Part shown: positions 1-7,112 of the stretch, one piece after another
Layout: every line of letters begins with the position of its first letter
How positions within the stretch are numbered: position 1 is the first letter of the stretch
Source: Citrifermentans bremense R1
Lineage (GTDB): Bacteria > Desulfobacterota > Desulfuromonadia > Geobacterales > Geobacteraceae
Length of the DNA stretch: 64,000 bases
Reading direction: 5' to 3'
Assembly (NCBI RefSeq): GCF_000426865.1
Contig: NZ_KE384581.1
Coordinates: 62,001 to 126,000 of the forward strand
Translations under genes and position numbers: made by a program
Notes under the pieces: model-generated
What the model was told of the DNA's origin: nothing
Seen by the model: the letters and a program-made list of their open reading frames with translations, nothing else
The model's database searches: none

Positions 1-608
1 CCCTATAACCACACGGCATCACGCGGACGCTAACTCGCCGGTGCCGCCGCTGGCCCGTTAAATTGCTGGTCCTACCTTAGAACAACCTTGATGTACTTTA
101 ACAAGTGCAGATGCCACTCCTGCCCCGTTGTCTCCGAAGCTTTTAAAATTTTCGGGTCCTCTAGTATGTCAAACAAAGATTTTTGCTTCTTCTAGTTGCT
201 CAAAGCTCTTTCCTTCAGAACCATAACCACCTAATTTTTCTTGATCCCATTTGGATCCTCTTGTGGATTTTACCCAGAATGGAATGAATGGGTAAGAGGG
301 ATAAGTGGAACCCAGAGGAGACAAGAGGAGCCGAATGGAGAACCGCAGATGTGAGGGGGGCTGTCGCACTTTGGGCGGGAGCATCAAGTAGCCGATATGC
401 TCATTAGAGCACGCAAGTCCTGCAATTCCCCTTCATTAGACGTACAGGTAGGACGGATTAGGGTGGTTCAAGCAGACAGAAATCCACATTTAGGGATTTA
501 CCCCTTCGTGGTGTCCGGCGGAGGAGGCGACCGGTACTAAAGTAAATAAGAGCATTGATCACCATTCGCCGCTGTCGAGAACCATGGTAATTGAGCAGTT
601 GGCAAGGG
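1..608. other. Unassigned low-GC flank upstream of the IS element
   Basis: No gene of known family can be read here. The base composition is lower in GC than most of the window and no ribosome binding site precedes a long frame. A short stretch near 488-503 forms an AAATCC/GGATTT inverted repeat. A partial copy of the IS end motif (AATTGAGCAG) lies at 589-598, just outside the element. Only one weak frame on the minus strand stands out and is listed separately. Confidence 0.5.
58..387 (-). pseudogene. Possible broken gene of unknown family
   Basis: A minus-strand frame runs from an ATG at 387 to a TAA at 58-60 and is interrupted once, by a TGA at 169-171. Both halves read like plausible protein: the first contains FWVKSTRGSKWDQEKLGGYG and the second, past the TGA, contains SFGDNGAGVASALVKVHQG. 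I do not recognise the family and there is no clear ribosome binding site. It could be a decayed gene with one nonsense mutation, or simply non-coding. The frame is the only support. Confidence 0.2.
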
Positions 609-612
609 TGCA

Positions 613-689
613 GTGCCAACCGAATTGAGCACCTGAACCAACGGAATTGAGCAGGTCAAGACAGGGCAGTGCCAACGGAATTGAGCACC
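613..689 (+). repeat. Left-end terminal repeats of the IS21 element (three units)
   Basis: Three copies of a roughly 20-base unit lie in tandem: 613-633, 638-655 and 669-689. All share CCAAC[CG]GAATTGAGCA. The first and third also share the flanking GTG and ACC. Such subterminal repeats are the transposase binding sites in IS21 elements. Confidence 0.8.
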
Positions 690-764
690 CCCTGTTTCAG
701 TTTTTGGTGGGCCGCAGCCGTCATGGAGTATGCTCCTCAGATCTATTGTTCTGAGGGAGGTTCC

Positions 765-2303
765 ATGGCAAGGAGGCCCATTCCTATGGTTGAACTAGAC
801 GAGCTGCTTTTTCGCTGGCAGCAGGGAGAGAACCTCTCTCAGCTCTCCCGCTCTCTCGGACAAAGTCGCCAGACTGTCCGAGCGTATCTCAAACGTGCAC
901 AGCACCTGGGATTCACTAAAGACGCTGATGACTCCCGTCGTGCTGAAGTAGTCCGGTCCATGCTGCGCAAGGCCCCTGCCGCGCCATCGCCTGCCAGGGA
1001 CGACCTGGAACCGTGGACTGAGCAGATCAAGCAGTGGCTAAACGAGCCGGATATGACCGTAAAACAAATCTGGCGTCTGTTAGGTCGTAAGGGACTCAAA
1101 GTCAGCTACCAGAGCGTAAACCGGTTTGTACGGGACTACGTCGCACCAGTTCTGCCGCGGAACACCGTGCGCTTGGAAACCCCTCCTGGTCGGCAGGCTC
1201 AGGTTGATTTTGGAAAGGTCAGAGTGCGGATCGGCGACGGCCTGGTCTGGCTTTGGGCCTTCGTCATGACCCTGTCCTATAGCCGCCATCGCTTCGTCCG
1301 CTTCGTTGCCCGCCAGGATCTTCCCTCCTGGCTTGAGTGCCATACCCGCGCCTTTGAGTTCTTCGGCGGAGTACCGGAGACGGTGCTTTTGGACAACCTC
1401 AAGGCTGGAGTGGTACGGCCGGACCTGTACGATCCGACCATCAACAGGGCATATGCCGAGCTTGAGCGCCATTATGGCTTCGTGGCAGATCCTGCAAAGG
1501 TGCGCACCCCCGAGCATAAAGGGAAGGTGGAGCGCTCCATGCCGGTGGTACGACAGCAATTGGCAGCGGGAAGAGAGTACGACTCGCTTGCCGACCTCAA
1601 CGACGCGGCTTTGACCTGGTGTCTCGAAGAGGTAGGGACTGTGCCCAACGGCACTACCCAAGAGGCACCAGTTACCCGTTTTGAGCGCGATGAGCGCACT
1701 TGCCTTAAGGCTTTGCCGACGGCCGCATTCGCCAACCCAACTTGGTCCGAGTGCAAGGTCCACCCGGACCACCATATCGTCTTCGAGCGGAGCTACTACT
1801 CAGTGCCCACTCGCTACGTGGGCAAGACGGTGTGGGTAAGAGCCACCTTCCGCCTGGTCGAGATCCACTTCCAAGAGGAACTGATCAAGACCCATGTTCG
1901 GGCGGCACGCAAGGGAACCTGGCAGACCGACCAGAACGATTATCCGCCGCCGGCAAAGGCATTTCTCTTCTTCCACCCGGCGCATTGCAGGGCCAAGGCG
2001 GTAGAGTTGGGGCCCGATGTCTCCGCCATGATGGAGGCAATCCTTGCGGACAACGCTCTGAGGAACCTGCGCAAGGGACAGGCTCTGCTCAGGCTGGGCG
2101 AGAAGTATGGTGCAGCAAGGCTCAACGAGGCTTGCCGACATCTGTTGGCTTTTGACTCAATAGAGCTCAAGCGGCTTCAGCAGGTGCTTGAACGAGGTGT
2201 GCCGGCTCCTGCCGCAGAGCCAGCAGTATCGACCGAACTGTCTCAGCAGACGCTGGCGTTTCTCCATCCGGCTGAGAGCTTCGTAGCTGGAGGTGCACGA
2301 TGA
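765..2303 (+). CDS. istA: IS21 transposase IstA
   Basis: A DDE transposase that cuts and joins the ends of the element, working with IstB. The 512-residue protein opens with a helix-turn-helix region (about residues 5-45, containing LSRSLGQSRQTVRAYL) and has an integrase-type catalytic core (about 120-260) with the typical QVDFG and LLDNLK segments and a late Glu in HKGKVERS. The chosen ATG at 765 has GGAGG just upstream; the frame is open 32 codons further up but begins inside the terminal repeat. The stop overlaps the istB start (ATGA), as usual in IS21. The length is normal and no disruption is seen. Confidence 0.93.
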   Translation: MARRPIPMVELDELLFRWQQGENLSQLSRSLGQSRQTVRAYLKRAQHLGFTKDADDSRRAEVVRSMLRKAPAAPSPARDDLEPWTEQIKQWLNEPDMTVKQIWRLLGRKGLKVSYQSVNRFVRDYVAPVLPRNTVRLETPPGRQAQVDFGKVRVRIGDGLVWLWAFVMTLSYSRHRFVRFVARQDLPSWLECHTRAFEFFGGVPETVLLDNLKAGVVRPDLYDPTINRAYAELERHYGFVADPAKVRTPEHKGKVERSMPVVRQQLAAGREYDSLADLNDAALTWCLEEVGTVPNGTTQEAPVTRFERDERTCLKALPTAAFANPTWSECKVHPDHHIVFERSYYSVPTRYVGKTVWVRATFRLVEIHFQEELIKTHVRAARKGTWQTDQNDYPPPAKAFLFFHPAHCRAKAVELGPDVSAMMEAILADNALRNLRKGQALLRLGEKYGAARLNEACRHLLAFDSIELKRLQQVLERGVPAPAAEPAVSTELSQQTLAFLHPAESFVAGGAR

Positions 2304-3079
2304 ACATCTCTCCAGCGATAGTCTCCCAGTTCAAGGCTCTCAAGCTTGGCCGCCTCCTGGAAACCCTGGAGGCTCGCCTCGATCAGGCACGTCAGGGGCA
2401 GCTTGGCTATGTCGAGTTTCTCCAACTCATCTTCCAGGACGAGATCCAGCGCCGCCACTCTCAGAGCCTGAAGCTGAGACTGCAACGGGCCGCATTTGAG
2501 GAGCCCAAGACCCTCGAAGAGTTCGACTTCAACTCGCGGCCCCAGCTCAACCCCGCGGCCGTGCACGACCTGGCTTGCGGCAGCTTCATCGATAAGAAAG
2601 AGCACGTTCTCCTGTACGGTCCCGCCGGCACCGGCAAGACCCACCTCGCCCAGGCGCTCGGGCACCACGCCTGCCGGGCCGGGCGGTCAGTGCTGTTCAT
2701 CAAGGCCGCCAAGCTCTTCAGGGAGCTTCACGCCGCCAGGGCCGACAACAGCTGGGATCAGGAATTGCGGCGCTATCTCTGCCCTGACTTGCTGATCATC
2801 GACGACTTCGGGCTGAAGGCCATGAACTTCACCCAGGCCGAAGACTTCTACGAGATCGTCGCCGAAAGGCACCTGCGCGGTTCCATCATCGTGACCTCGA
2901 ATCGCACTCCGGCCGACTGGCTCCCCCTGTTCCCGGACCCGGTGATGGCCAATTCAGCTCTCGATCGCCTTGCGCACAAGGCCCATCACATCGTCATGAA
3001 AGGAGAGTCGTACCGAGCCAAAACCAGACCTCAGTCACCCGTACCGTTCTCATCATTCACCGAGCCCACTGAAGACTAG
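2300..3079 (+). CDS. istB: IS21 helper ATPase IstB
   Basis: An AAA+ ATPase related to DnaC that selects target DNA and stimulates IstA. The 259-residue protein carries a Walker A motif GPAGTGKTH near residues 110-118 and a Walker B LLIIDDFG near 163-170, followed by SNR (sensor I), all in the order expected of IstB. It starts at the ATG that overlaps the istA stop, which implies translational coupling. The length is close to the family norm of about 250 residues. It ends about 50 bases inside the right terminal repeats. Confidence 0.93.
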   Translation: MNISPAIVSQFKALKLGRLLETLEARLDQARQGQLGYVEFLQLIFQDEIQRRHSQSLKLRLQRAAFEEPKTLEEFDFNSRPQLNPAAVHDLACGSFIDKKEHVLLYGPAGTGKTHLAQALGHHACRAGRSVLFIKAAKLFRELHAARADNSWDQELRRYLCPDLLIIDDFGLKAMNFTQAEDFYEIVAERHLRGSIIVTSNRTPADWLPLFPDPVMANSALDRLAHKAHHIVMKGESYRAKTRPQSPVPFSSFTEPTED

Positions 3080-3080
3080 A

Positions 3081-3132
3081 CTGCTCAATTCCGTTGGTTC
3101 CAGGGGTGCTCAATAACGTTGGTATTTGACAC
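3081..3132 (-). repeat. Right-end terminal repeats of the IS21 element (two units)
   Basis: Two inverted copies of the left-end unit: CTGCTCAATTCCGTTGG at 3081-3097 and GGTGCTCAATAACGTTGG at 3105-3122. The outer edge is near TTGACAC, which pairs with the left end around 609. Confidence 0.75.
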
Positions 3133-3278
3133 GCCGCCGCAGTTCGGCCTTTGAGCAAACAAAAATCCAGCCCTTCGCGGTTACAGCTAATTTGCTGATT
3201 TCGTTTTATTTTTAGCGACTTACCATTCCTTCTTTTTTGTTCCGAACCTGCTACAAATTCAACTCGCATAAAAAAATG

Positions 3279-3316
3279 TTGACAACAATCCCGACATGAT
3301 ATAGCTTAATGTTAAA
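3279..3316 (+). promoter_or_regulatory. Promoter and operator of the decayed marR gene
   Basis: A TTGACA box at 3279-3284 is followed by TATAGC at 3300-3305 (15-base spacing) or TAGCTT at 3302-3307 (17-base). Immediately downstream, AATGTTAAA (3308-3316) is the reverse complement of TTTAACATT, a motif also found before yceI and before the second CDGSH gene. This would fit autoregulation of a MarR repressor. Promoter function is inferred. Confidence 0.5.
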
Positions 3317-3323
3317 TCATTTG

Positions 3324-3538
3324 ATGGCGAGCGAATTCATGCGCAATGAGAAATATACGGAAACCGAAAAAACGGCGTTAAGCACCTATACCAAACTGAT
3401 GAGGGGCGCTCCTTGATTTCAGAGGTTTTTCCCCGCGTTCTAGCGACCATTGTAGAAGAGATGACCTTTCTTCAAAAAGCTGAGCAAGAAGAGCTTGGGC
3501 GCCTGTGTCGGATGCTAGATCTAAAAGACAGAAGGTAA
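3324..3538 (+). pseudogene. MarR-family regulator remnant with internal deletion
   Basis: The first 30 codons (ATG at 3324, stop at 3414-3416) read NEKYTETEKTALSTYTKLMR, which resembles the opening helix of MarR-family repressors. Directly overlapping, in another frame from 3413 to the TAA at 3536-3538, 41 codons read ATIVEEMTFLQKAEQEELGR and close like a MarR C-terminus. The winged helix-turn-helix between them is missing. The simplest reading is one internal deletion that removed the DNA-binding domain and shifted the frame. Family assignment rests on pattern recognition of the two ends. If correct, the local regulon has lost its cognate repressor. Confidence 0.6.
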
Positions 3539-3550
3539 ATAAGAGCTAAG

Positions 3551-3617
3551 TTTTTTCGTAATCATAGTTTGACGTTAAGTCGTTTTACCCTAAACCTGAC
3601 AAAAGGAGAACTTTGAA
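3551..3617 (+). promoter_or_regulatory. Conserved promoter/operator block, copy 1, with abortive start
   Basis: A T-run at 3551 is followed 14 bases later by TAGTTTGACGTT (3565-3576). The same spacing and motif recur at 3654 and 5621. The centre TTGACGTTAA is palindromic. Downstream lie a strong ribosome binding site (AAAGGAGAA near 3602-3609) and an ATG at about 3617 that is followed at once by TAA. This looks like the 5' end of a lost gene or a duplicated leader. Confidence 0.5.
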
Positions 3618-3653
3618 TGTAAACAAGTTGCGAGGAGCTGTCGCCAGCCGAAA

Positions 3654-3679
3654 TTTTTTTAGAATATTAGTTTAACATT
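3654..3679 (+). promoter_or_regulatory. Conserved promoter/operator block, copy 2, upstream of yceI
   Basis: A T-run beginning at 3654 is followed 14 bases on by TAGTTTAACATT (3668-3679). The block matches copy 1 and the block at 5621-5646 in motif and in exact spacing. It sits about 57 bases before the yceI start, so it probably controls the yceI-CDGSH-small membrane protein operon. Confidence 0.5.
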
Positions 3680-3735
3680 CAGCCACTTAATTTCAACCTG
3701 AATCGCTAACCAAACAACACCAAAGGAGAATCGCA

Positions 3736-4329
3736 ATGAAACGAATCATCACATCTATCGCAGCCATCATCGCCCTGGCATTGCCGGTTGTGGCTTCCGC
3801 CTCAACCTGGAGCATCGACCCTGATCACTCCACCGTCGGCTTCCAAGTCAAACACATGATGGTCTCCAACGTAAAAGGCAACTTTGACAAGCATGCCGGG
3901 AACCTCGACCTCAACGACAAGGACATCACCAAGTCCAACGTACAGGTCACCATCCAGACCGCCTCGATCAACACCAACTCCGCAAAACGTGACGAGCACC
4001 TGCGCAGCGCCGATTTCTTCGATGTCAACAAGTACCCCACCATGGCCTTCGTCTCGCAGAAAGTGGCCAAGGCCGGCAAGGACAAGCTCAAGGTTACAGG
4101 GCTGTTAACGCTGCACGGCATAACGAAACAGGTCGTCCTCCTGGTGGAGGGGCCGACGAAAGAGAGCAAGGACCCTTGGGGCAATATCCGCCGCGGGGTG
4201 ACTGCGACCACAAAAATTAACCGCAAAGACTTCGGATTGGTCTGGAACTCTGCCCTCGAGACCGGCGGCGTTGCGGTCGGAGAAGAAGTGACCATCACAC
4301 TGGACATCGAGTTCATCAAGAAGGGCTAA
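3736..4329 (+). CDS. YceI-family periplasmic lipid-binding-like protein
   Basis: A secreted YceI-like protein. The 197 residues begin with a signal peptide (about 1-22, ending VVASAS) and continue as the YceI beta-barrel: TWSIDPDHSTVGFQVKHM near the start, then SINTNSAKRDEHLRSADFFD and a late GEEVTITLDIEF. The family binds polyprenyl-type ligands in a lipocalin-like barrel and is often induced by stress; the ligand here is unknown. The start at 3736 has AAAGGAGAA eight bases before it. A CDGSH gene follows 29 bases downstream, suggesting one operon under the conserved block at 3654-3679. Confidence 0.92.
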   Translation: MKRIITSIAAIIALALPVVASASTWSIDPDHSTVGFQVKHMMVSNVKGNFDKHAGNLDLNDKDITKSNVQVTIQTASINTNSAKRDEHLRSADFFDVNKYPTMAFVSQKVAKAGKDKLKVTGLLTLHGITKQVVLLVEGPTKESKDPWGNIRRGVTATTKINRKDFGLVWNSALETGGVAVGEEVTITLDIEFIKKG

Positions 4330-4358
4330 CCAACCCAGAAGACAGGAGAAAACCTAAA

Positions 4359-4574
4359 ATGAGTAACGGACCTATCGTACTTGAGCTGGAACCCGGCACC
4401 TACTACAGATGCACCTGCGGCAAATCAACCACGCCTTTCTGTAATGGCGCCCACATAGGGGGTGACTGTGAACCCCTTGCCTTCGAGGTCAAGGAAAAGC
4501 AGCAGGTATACCTATGCAATTGTGGTAAAACCGCCAACGCCCCTTACTGCGACGGAAGCTGCCAAAAAGGGTGA
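4359..4574 (+). CDS. CDGSH-type iron-sulfur protein, copy 1
   Basis: A small (71-residue) protein with two CDGSH-like zinc-finger motifs: CTCGKSTTPFCNGAH (about residues 19-33) and CNCGKTANAPYCDGSC (about 53-68). Each has the Cys-X-Cys...Cys...His or Cys pattern that in this family can hold a [2Fe-2S] cluster. In the second motif the ligating His is replaced by Cys (CDGSC). An AGGAGA box precedes the ATG. A near twin lies at 5760-5996. Its place between yceI and a small membrane protein, with nifU and nifS downstream, points to Fe-S or redox stress chemistry; the partner is not known. Confidence 0.9.
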   Translation: MSNGPIVLELEPGTYYRCTCGKSTTPFCNGAHIGGDCEPLAFEVKEKQQVYLCNCGKTANAPYCDGSCQKG

Positions 4575-4612
4575 TAGGAGGGAATGCAGCACAGCAAAAG
4601 AGGAAAAGAAAA

Positions 4613-4792
4613 ATGTTGAAGTGGGTCGGTCGTGTATTGCTGGCTGCTGCGCTTACCTACAGCGCCTGGGTTGAATGGTCGGTGTTGACTCATGCAGGGA
4701 TCTTCTGGGGGCTTTTTTTCGCCATGTTTTTCGTTCCCTTTGCCCTGTCTGCGACTCTCGCCTTTTTTCCGGCAAAAGAAGCGAGGGATTAA
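4613..4792 (+). CDS. Small membrane protein with AWVEW motif, copy 1
   Basis: A 59-residue protein with two predicted hydrophobic segments (about residues 5-18 and 28-50) around YSAWVEWSVLTHAGIFWG. I do not know a named family. The frame is open from a GTG at 4571, but the ATG at 4613 has AGAGGAAAAG just upstream and is preferred. A second version with the same AWVEWS core follows the second CDGSH gene at 6089. The pairing in both copies suggests the two products work together, perhaps with the membrane protein anchoring the CDGSH protein; that is inference. Confidence 0.6.
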   Translation: MLKWVGRVLLAAALTYSAWVEWSVLTHAGIFWGLFFAMFFVPFALSATLAFFPAKEARD

Positions 4793-4825
4793 CATCGTAG
4801 CCATTGAGGCAGCAGAGTGGAGAAG

Positions 4826-5440
4826 ATGAAATTACAGCAAATCGAAAATGCACTGAACCGGCACCCATTTCACGTTATCGAAGCACGTGATCGTGCCCAT
4901 GCAGCGGTCGCCATTATCCTTGAGGAAAAGCTCGACGAGGGAGTAAATGTCCTGTTTATCGAGCGATCCAAAACTGAAAGCGATCCTTGGTCCGGACACA
5001 TCGGTTTCCCGGGAGGGAAGGTGGAACGTAGCGACAAATCCCACAGAGATGCAGCGGAAAGGGAGGTTATGGAGGAAGTTGGAATTGAGCTCTCCCGGTC
5101 GCGGTACCTCGGTCGAATCAGCGACATTGCTCCTGCCGGACTAGATATAGTCGTTTCCGGTTTTGTGTATGCGGTCAATTCCACCCCCGAGTTGCAACCC
5201 GATTCTCATGAAGTTACCAAGGCATTCTGGCTGCCGCTCACTGAGATGGCGAACCCGCTGCACCGTTGGTACGTGGAATACAAGTGGCACGACAGGATGA
5301 GGCGGTTCCCAGCGCTAAATCATTTCGAGGAGAACGCAAAGCCGATCTGGGGTATCACTTATCGGATGCTCAGGAACTTCTATAAAGCAATGCTCCCCTG
5401 CTCTCAATCAACCAGCAGGCGGAATGGAGAATGGTCATGA
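4826..5440 (+). CDS. Nudix hydrolase, CoA pyrophosphatase-like
   Basis: A cytoplasmic Nudix hydrolase. The Nudix box is clear: GFPGGKVE followed by REVMEEVGIEL (about residues 58-85). Upstream, FIERSKTESDPWSGHIGFPGG resembles the UPF0035 signature of CoA diphosphatases, which cut CoA to phosphopantetheine and 3',5'-ADP. The protein is 204 residues from the ATG at 4826; a GTG at 4817 would add three. It is the last intact gene of the yceI group, starting about 30 bases after the small membrane protein. Substrate is inferred from the signature only. Confidence 0.8.
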   Translation: MKLQQIENALNRHPFHVIEARDRAHAAVAIILEEKLDEGVNVLFIERSKTESDPWSGHIGFPGGKVERSDKSHRDAAEREVMEEVGIELSRSRYLGRISDIAPAGLDIVVSGFVYAVNSTPELQPDSHEVTKAFWLPLTEMANPLHRWYVEYKWHDRMRRFPALNHFEENAKPIWGITYRMLRNFYKAMLPCSQSTSRRNGEWS

Positions 5441-5446
5441 GCAAGT

Positions 5447-5593
5447 GAGCGGGGTCACGCCGACCACGGCTGGCTCGATACCTACCACACGTTTTCCTTC
5501 GCCAGTTATTACGATCACAGACACATGGGGTTCAGGGCACTGGCGACTGCGCCGAACGCAGGAATGCGTGAAGGGAGACAGCTGCAAGTATGA
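5447..5593 (+). pseudogene. Pirin-family fragment (N-terminal part only)
   Basis: Forty-eight codons starting at 5447 read [20 protein letters not shown] and then [16 protein letters not shown], which is the hallmark opening of pirin (YhaK-type) cupin proteins. The frame then leaves the family and stops at 5591. A few bases upstream, ATG-AGC-AAG is one base out of frame with it, as if a single base had been inserted. The remaining 80 percent of a pirin gene is missing. Pirins often sit with redox-stress genes, so this is probably a deleted member of the same operon. Confidence 0.75.
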
Positions 5594-5620
5594 GAGGAAA
5601 TGACGTAGAAGGGAGCTAAA

Positions 5621-5661
5621 TTTTTTTACCCGTTTAGTTTAACATTGATTTGTTTGACGCT
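5621..5661 (+). promoter_or_regulatory. Conserved promoter/operator block, copy 3, upstream of second CDGSH gene
   Basis: A T-run at 5621 is followed 14 bases later by TAGTTTAACATT (5635-5646), then a second site TTTGACGCTAAA (5653-5664) that is itself nearly palindromic. The layout equals the blocks at 3551 and 3654. It lies about 100 bases before the CDGSH start at 5760. Confidence 0.5.
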
Positions 5662-5759
5662 AAAACGCCTTCAGGTGCGTCCAAGGTTACAAAGTCTGAC
5701 CGGAAGGGAAAAGCCTTCCCCCCGGCAGTACAAAACACATGCAAAAAGGTGAAGATCAG

Positions 5760-5996
5760 ATGAATGAAGTAACGATTACCCCGAACAAGCCGATAGTCCT
5801 GGAGTTGGATCCGGGTACCTACTACCGTTGCACTTGCGGCAAATCGGCCAAGATGCCTTTCTGCGATGGCGCCCACACCGGCAGCGACCATGCACCGATC
5901 GCTTTCGAGGTTAAGGAAAGAAAACAGGTTTATCTCTGCAATTGCGGCAAGACCGCCAATGTCCCTTACTGTGACGGTAGTTGTCACAAAGCCTGA
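5760..5996 (+). CDS. CDGSH-type iron-sulfur protein, copy 2
   Basis: A 78-residue paralogue of the protein at 4359, with the same two motifs: CTCGKSAKMPFCDGAH and CNCGKTANVPYCDGSC. Here the first motif is a full CDGAH-type site with the His ligand, while the second again ends in Cys. The ATG at 5760 has AAAGGTGAA upstream and is preferred to the one at 5739. It is followed by a second AWVEW membrane protein. The two copies have diverged mainly at the N-terminus, which suggests a cassette duplication rather than recent gene conversion. Confidence 0.88.
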   Translation: MNEVTITPNKPIVLELDPGTYYRCTCGKSAKMPFCDGAHTGSDHAPIAFEVKERKQVYLCNCGKTANVPYCDGSCHKA

Positions 5997-6088
5997 AGCT
6001 CCATAAAGAAGTAAACACGTTTTGACGAACACAGATGGAATGATGGAGGCGGGAGGGTTCCACTCTTCCGGCTCCATAAGGCACTACG

Positions 6089-6283
6089 ATGGCTATATTG
6101 ACTCAGGAAAAAAATCGAATTGTGGAACTGGTTCAAGGACTTATGTTTTCTGTAGCTTTAGGCAGCTATGCCTGGGTTGAATGGTCGATTGTGCCGCATT
6201 CCGGTATAACCTGCGCAATTATTTCTGGTCTTTTTCGTAACCTTTTCACGATAGGGAGCATAGATGTGGGATTACACAGATAA
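6089..6283 (+). CDS. Small membrane protein with AWVEW motif, copy 2 (C-terminus altered)
   Basis: A 64-residue protein whose middle, SVALGSYAWVEWSIVPHSG, matches the protein at 4613 (TYSAWVEWSVLTHAG). After that the two diverge: this one lacks the second hydrophobic stretch and ends in GSIDVGLHR, running 20 bases into nifU. That tail looks like the product of a deletion or frameshift. No strong ribosome binding site is visible. It may be a decaying paralogue. Confidence 0.45.
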   Translation: MAILTQEKNRIVELVQGLMFSVALGSYAWVEWSIVPHSGITCAIISGLFRNLFTIGSIDVGLHR

Positions 6284-7112
6284 AGTCAAAGAACATTTCT
6301 TGAATCCGAGAAATGTTGGGGAGATTAGCAATGCCGACGCGGTAGGAGAAGTGGGAAGTCTTGCCTGCGGAGATGCTCTGAAACTTTTTCTAAAGCTGGA
6401 TGAGAACAAGGAGCGGATTGCGGAGGCGAAATTTCAGACCTTCGGCTGTGGCAGCGCCATCGCCTCGTCCTCGGCCCTGACGGAGTTGATCAAGGGGAAG
6501 ACCCTCGATGAGGCGCTGGAGATAACAAACCAGGAGATCGCTGACTTCTTGGGCGGACTTCCAGAAGAGAAGATGCATTGCTCTGTCATGGGACAGGAGG
6601 CGCTGGAAGCAGCCATTACCCAGTATCGTGGGGGGACTATTGCGACCCATGAGGAAACCGGGCAGGAAGGCAACATTCTTTGCAAATGCTTCGGCCTGAC
6701 CGACAGTTTCCTGAAGAAAATCATCGTCACCAACAAACTTCGTACCGCAGAGCAGGTCACGCATTTTACCAAAGCGGGGGGAGCTTGTGGTGGTTGCATA
6801 GACAAGATCAAAGTGGCGATCGCAGAGGTCCTGGAAGAACAGGTAATGGAAAAGCAAAAAAGCCCTGAAAAACTGACTAACTTGCGGAAAATGCAGCTTA
6901 TCCAGAGTGTGCTGGAAAACGAGGTTCGGCCACAGCTCTGGTCTGACGGCGGCGACTTGGACCTGATTGACATAGACGGGTCCAGGGTGCAGATTGCCTT
7001 TCGCAAAGCCTGCGCCGGCTGTGGCTCATCCGGGTCCACTGCTCGCTTTGTCGAGCAAAAGCTACGTGGTCTTGTCTCTGACGACATCTCAGTTGAGGAG
7101 GTGGAGGGGTGA
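6264..7112 (+). CDS. nifU: Fe-S cluster scaffold NifU
   Basis: A full-length three-part NifU (282 residues) that assembles Fe-S clusters with sulfur from NifS. The N-terminal IscU-like domain (about 1-125) has its three Cys in SLACGDA, FGCGSA and MHCSVMG. The central BFD-like [2Fe-2S] domain (about 130-185) has CKCFG and GGACGGC. The C-terminal Nfu domain (about 210-282) has CAGCGSS. The ATG at 6264 has AGGGAG upstream. It overlaps nifS by four bases (GTGA), so the two are coupled. No nitrogenase genes are seen nearby, so this pair may serve general or stress Fe-S assembly. Confidence 0.95.
   Translation: MWDYTDKVKEHFLNPRNVGEISNADAVGEVGSLACGDALKLFLKLDENKERIAEAKFQTFGCGSAIASSSALTELIKGKTLDEALEITNQEIADFLGGLPEEKMHCSVMGQEALEAAITQYRGGTIATHEETGQEGNILCKCFGLTDSFLKKIIVTNKLRTAEQVTHFTKAGGACGGCIDKIKVAIAEVLEEQVMEKQKSPEKLTNLRKMQLIQSVLENEVRPQLWSDGGDLDLIDIDGSRVQIAFRKACAGCGSSGSTARFVEQKLRGLVSDDISVEEVEG

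Larger units (their letters stand above)
609..3132 (+). mobile_element. IS21-family insertion sequence
   Basis: The element holds an istA transposase and an overlapping istB ATPase between related terminal repeats. The right end (3081-3132), read in reverse complement, matches the left end (about 609-655): both carry CCAACGGAATTGAGCAG-type units. This arrangement of multiple terminal repeats plus istAB is typical of IS21. Both genes are intact, so it may be active. The exact outer bases are uncertain and I could not see a convincing target duplication. The boundaries are therefore good to a few bases. Confidence 0.85.

Noticed and set aside
1-70. attC-like integron site at the left edge
   Set aside because: CGTTAAAT fits the right core of an attC site, but the left core is not matched and the inner arms pair poorly. 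No integrase or second site is near.
520-545. End of a 23S rRNA gene
   Set aside because: GACCGGTACTAA resembles the last bases of 23S rRNA, but the sequence before it does not fold or match 23S, so it is probably chance.
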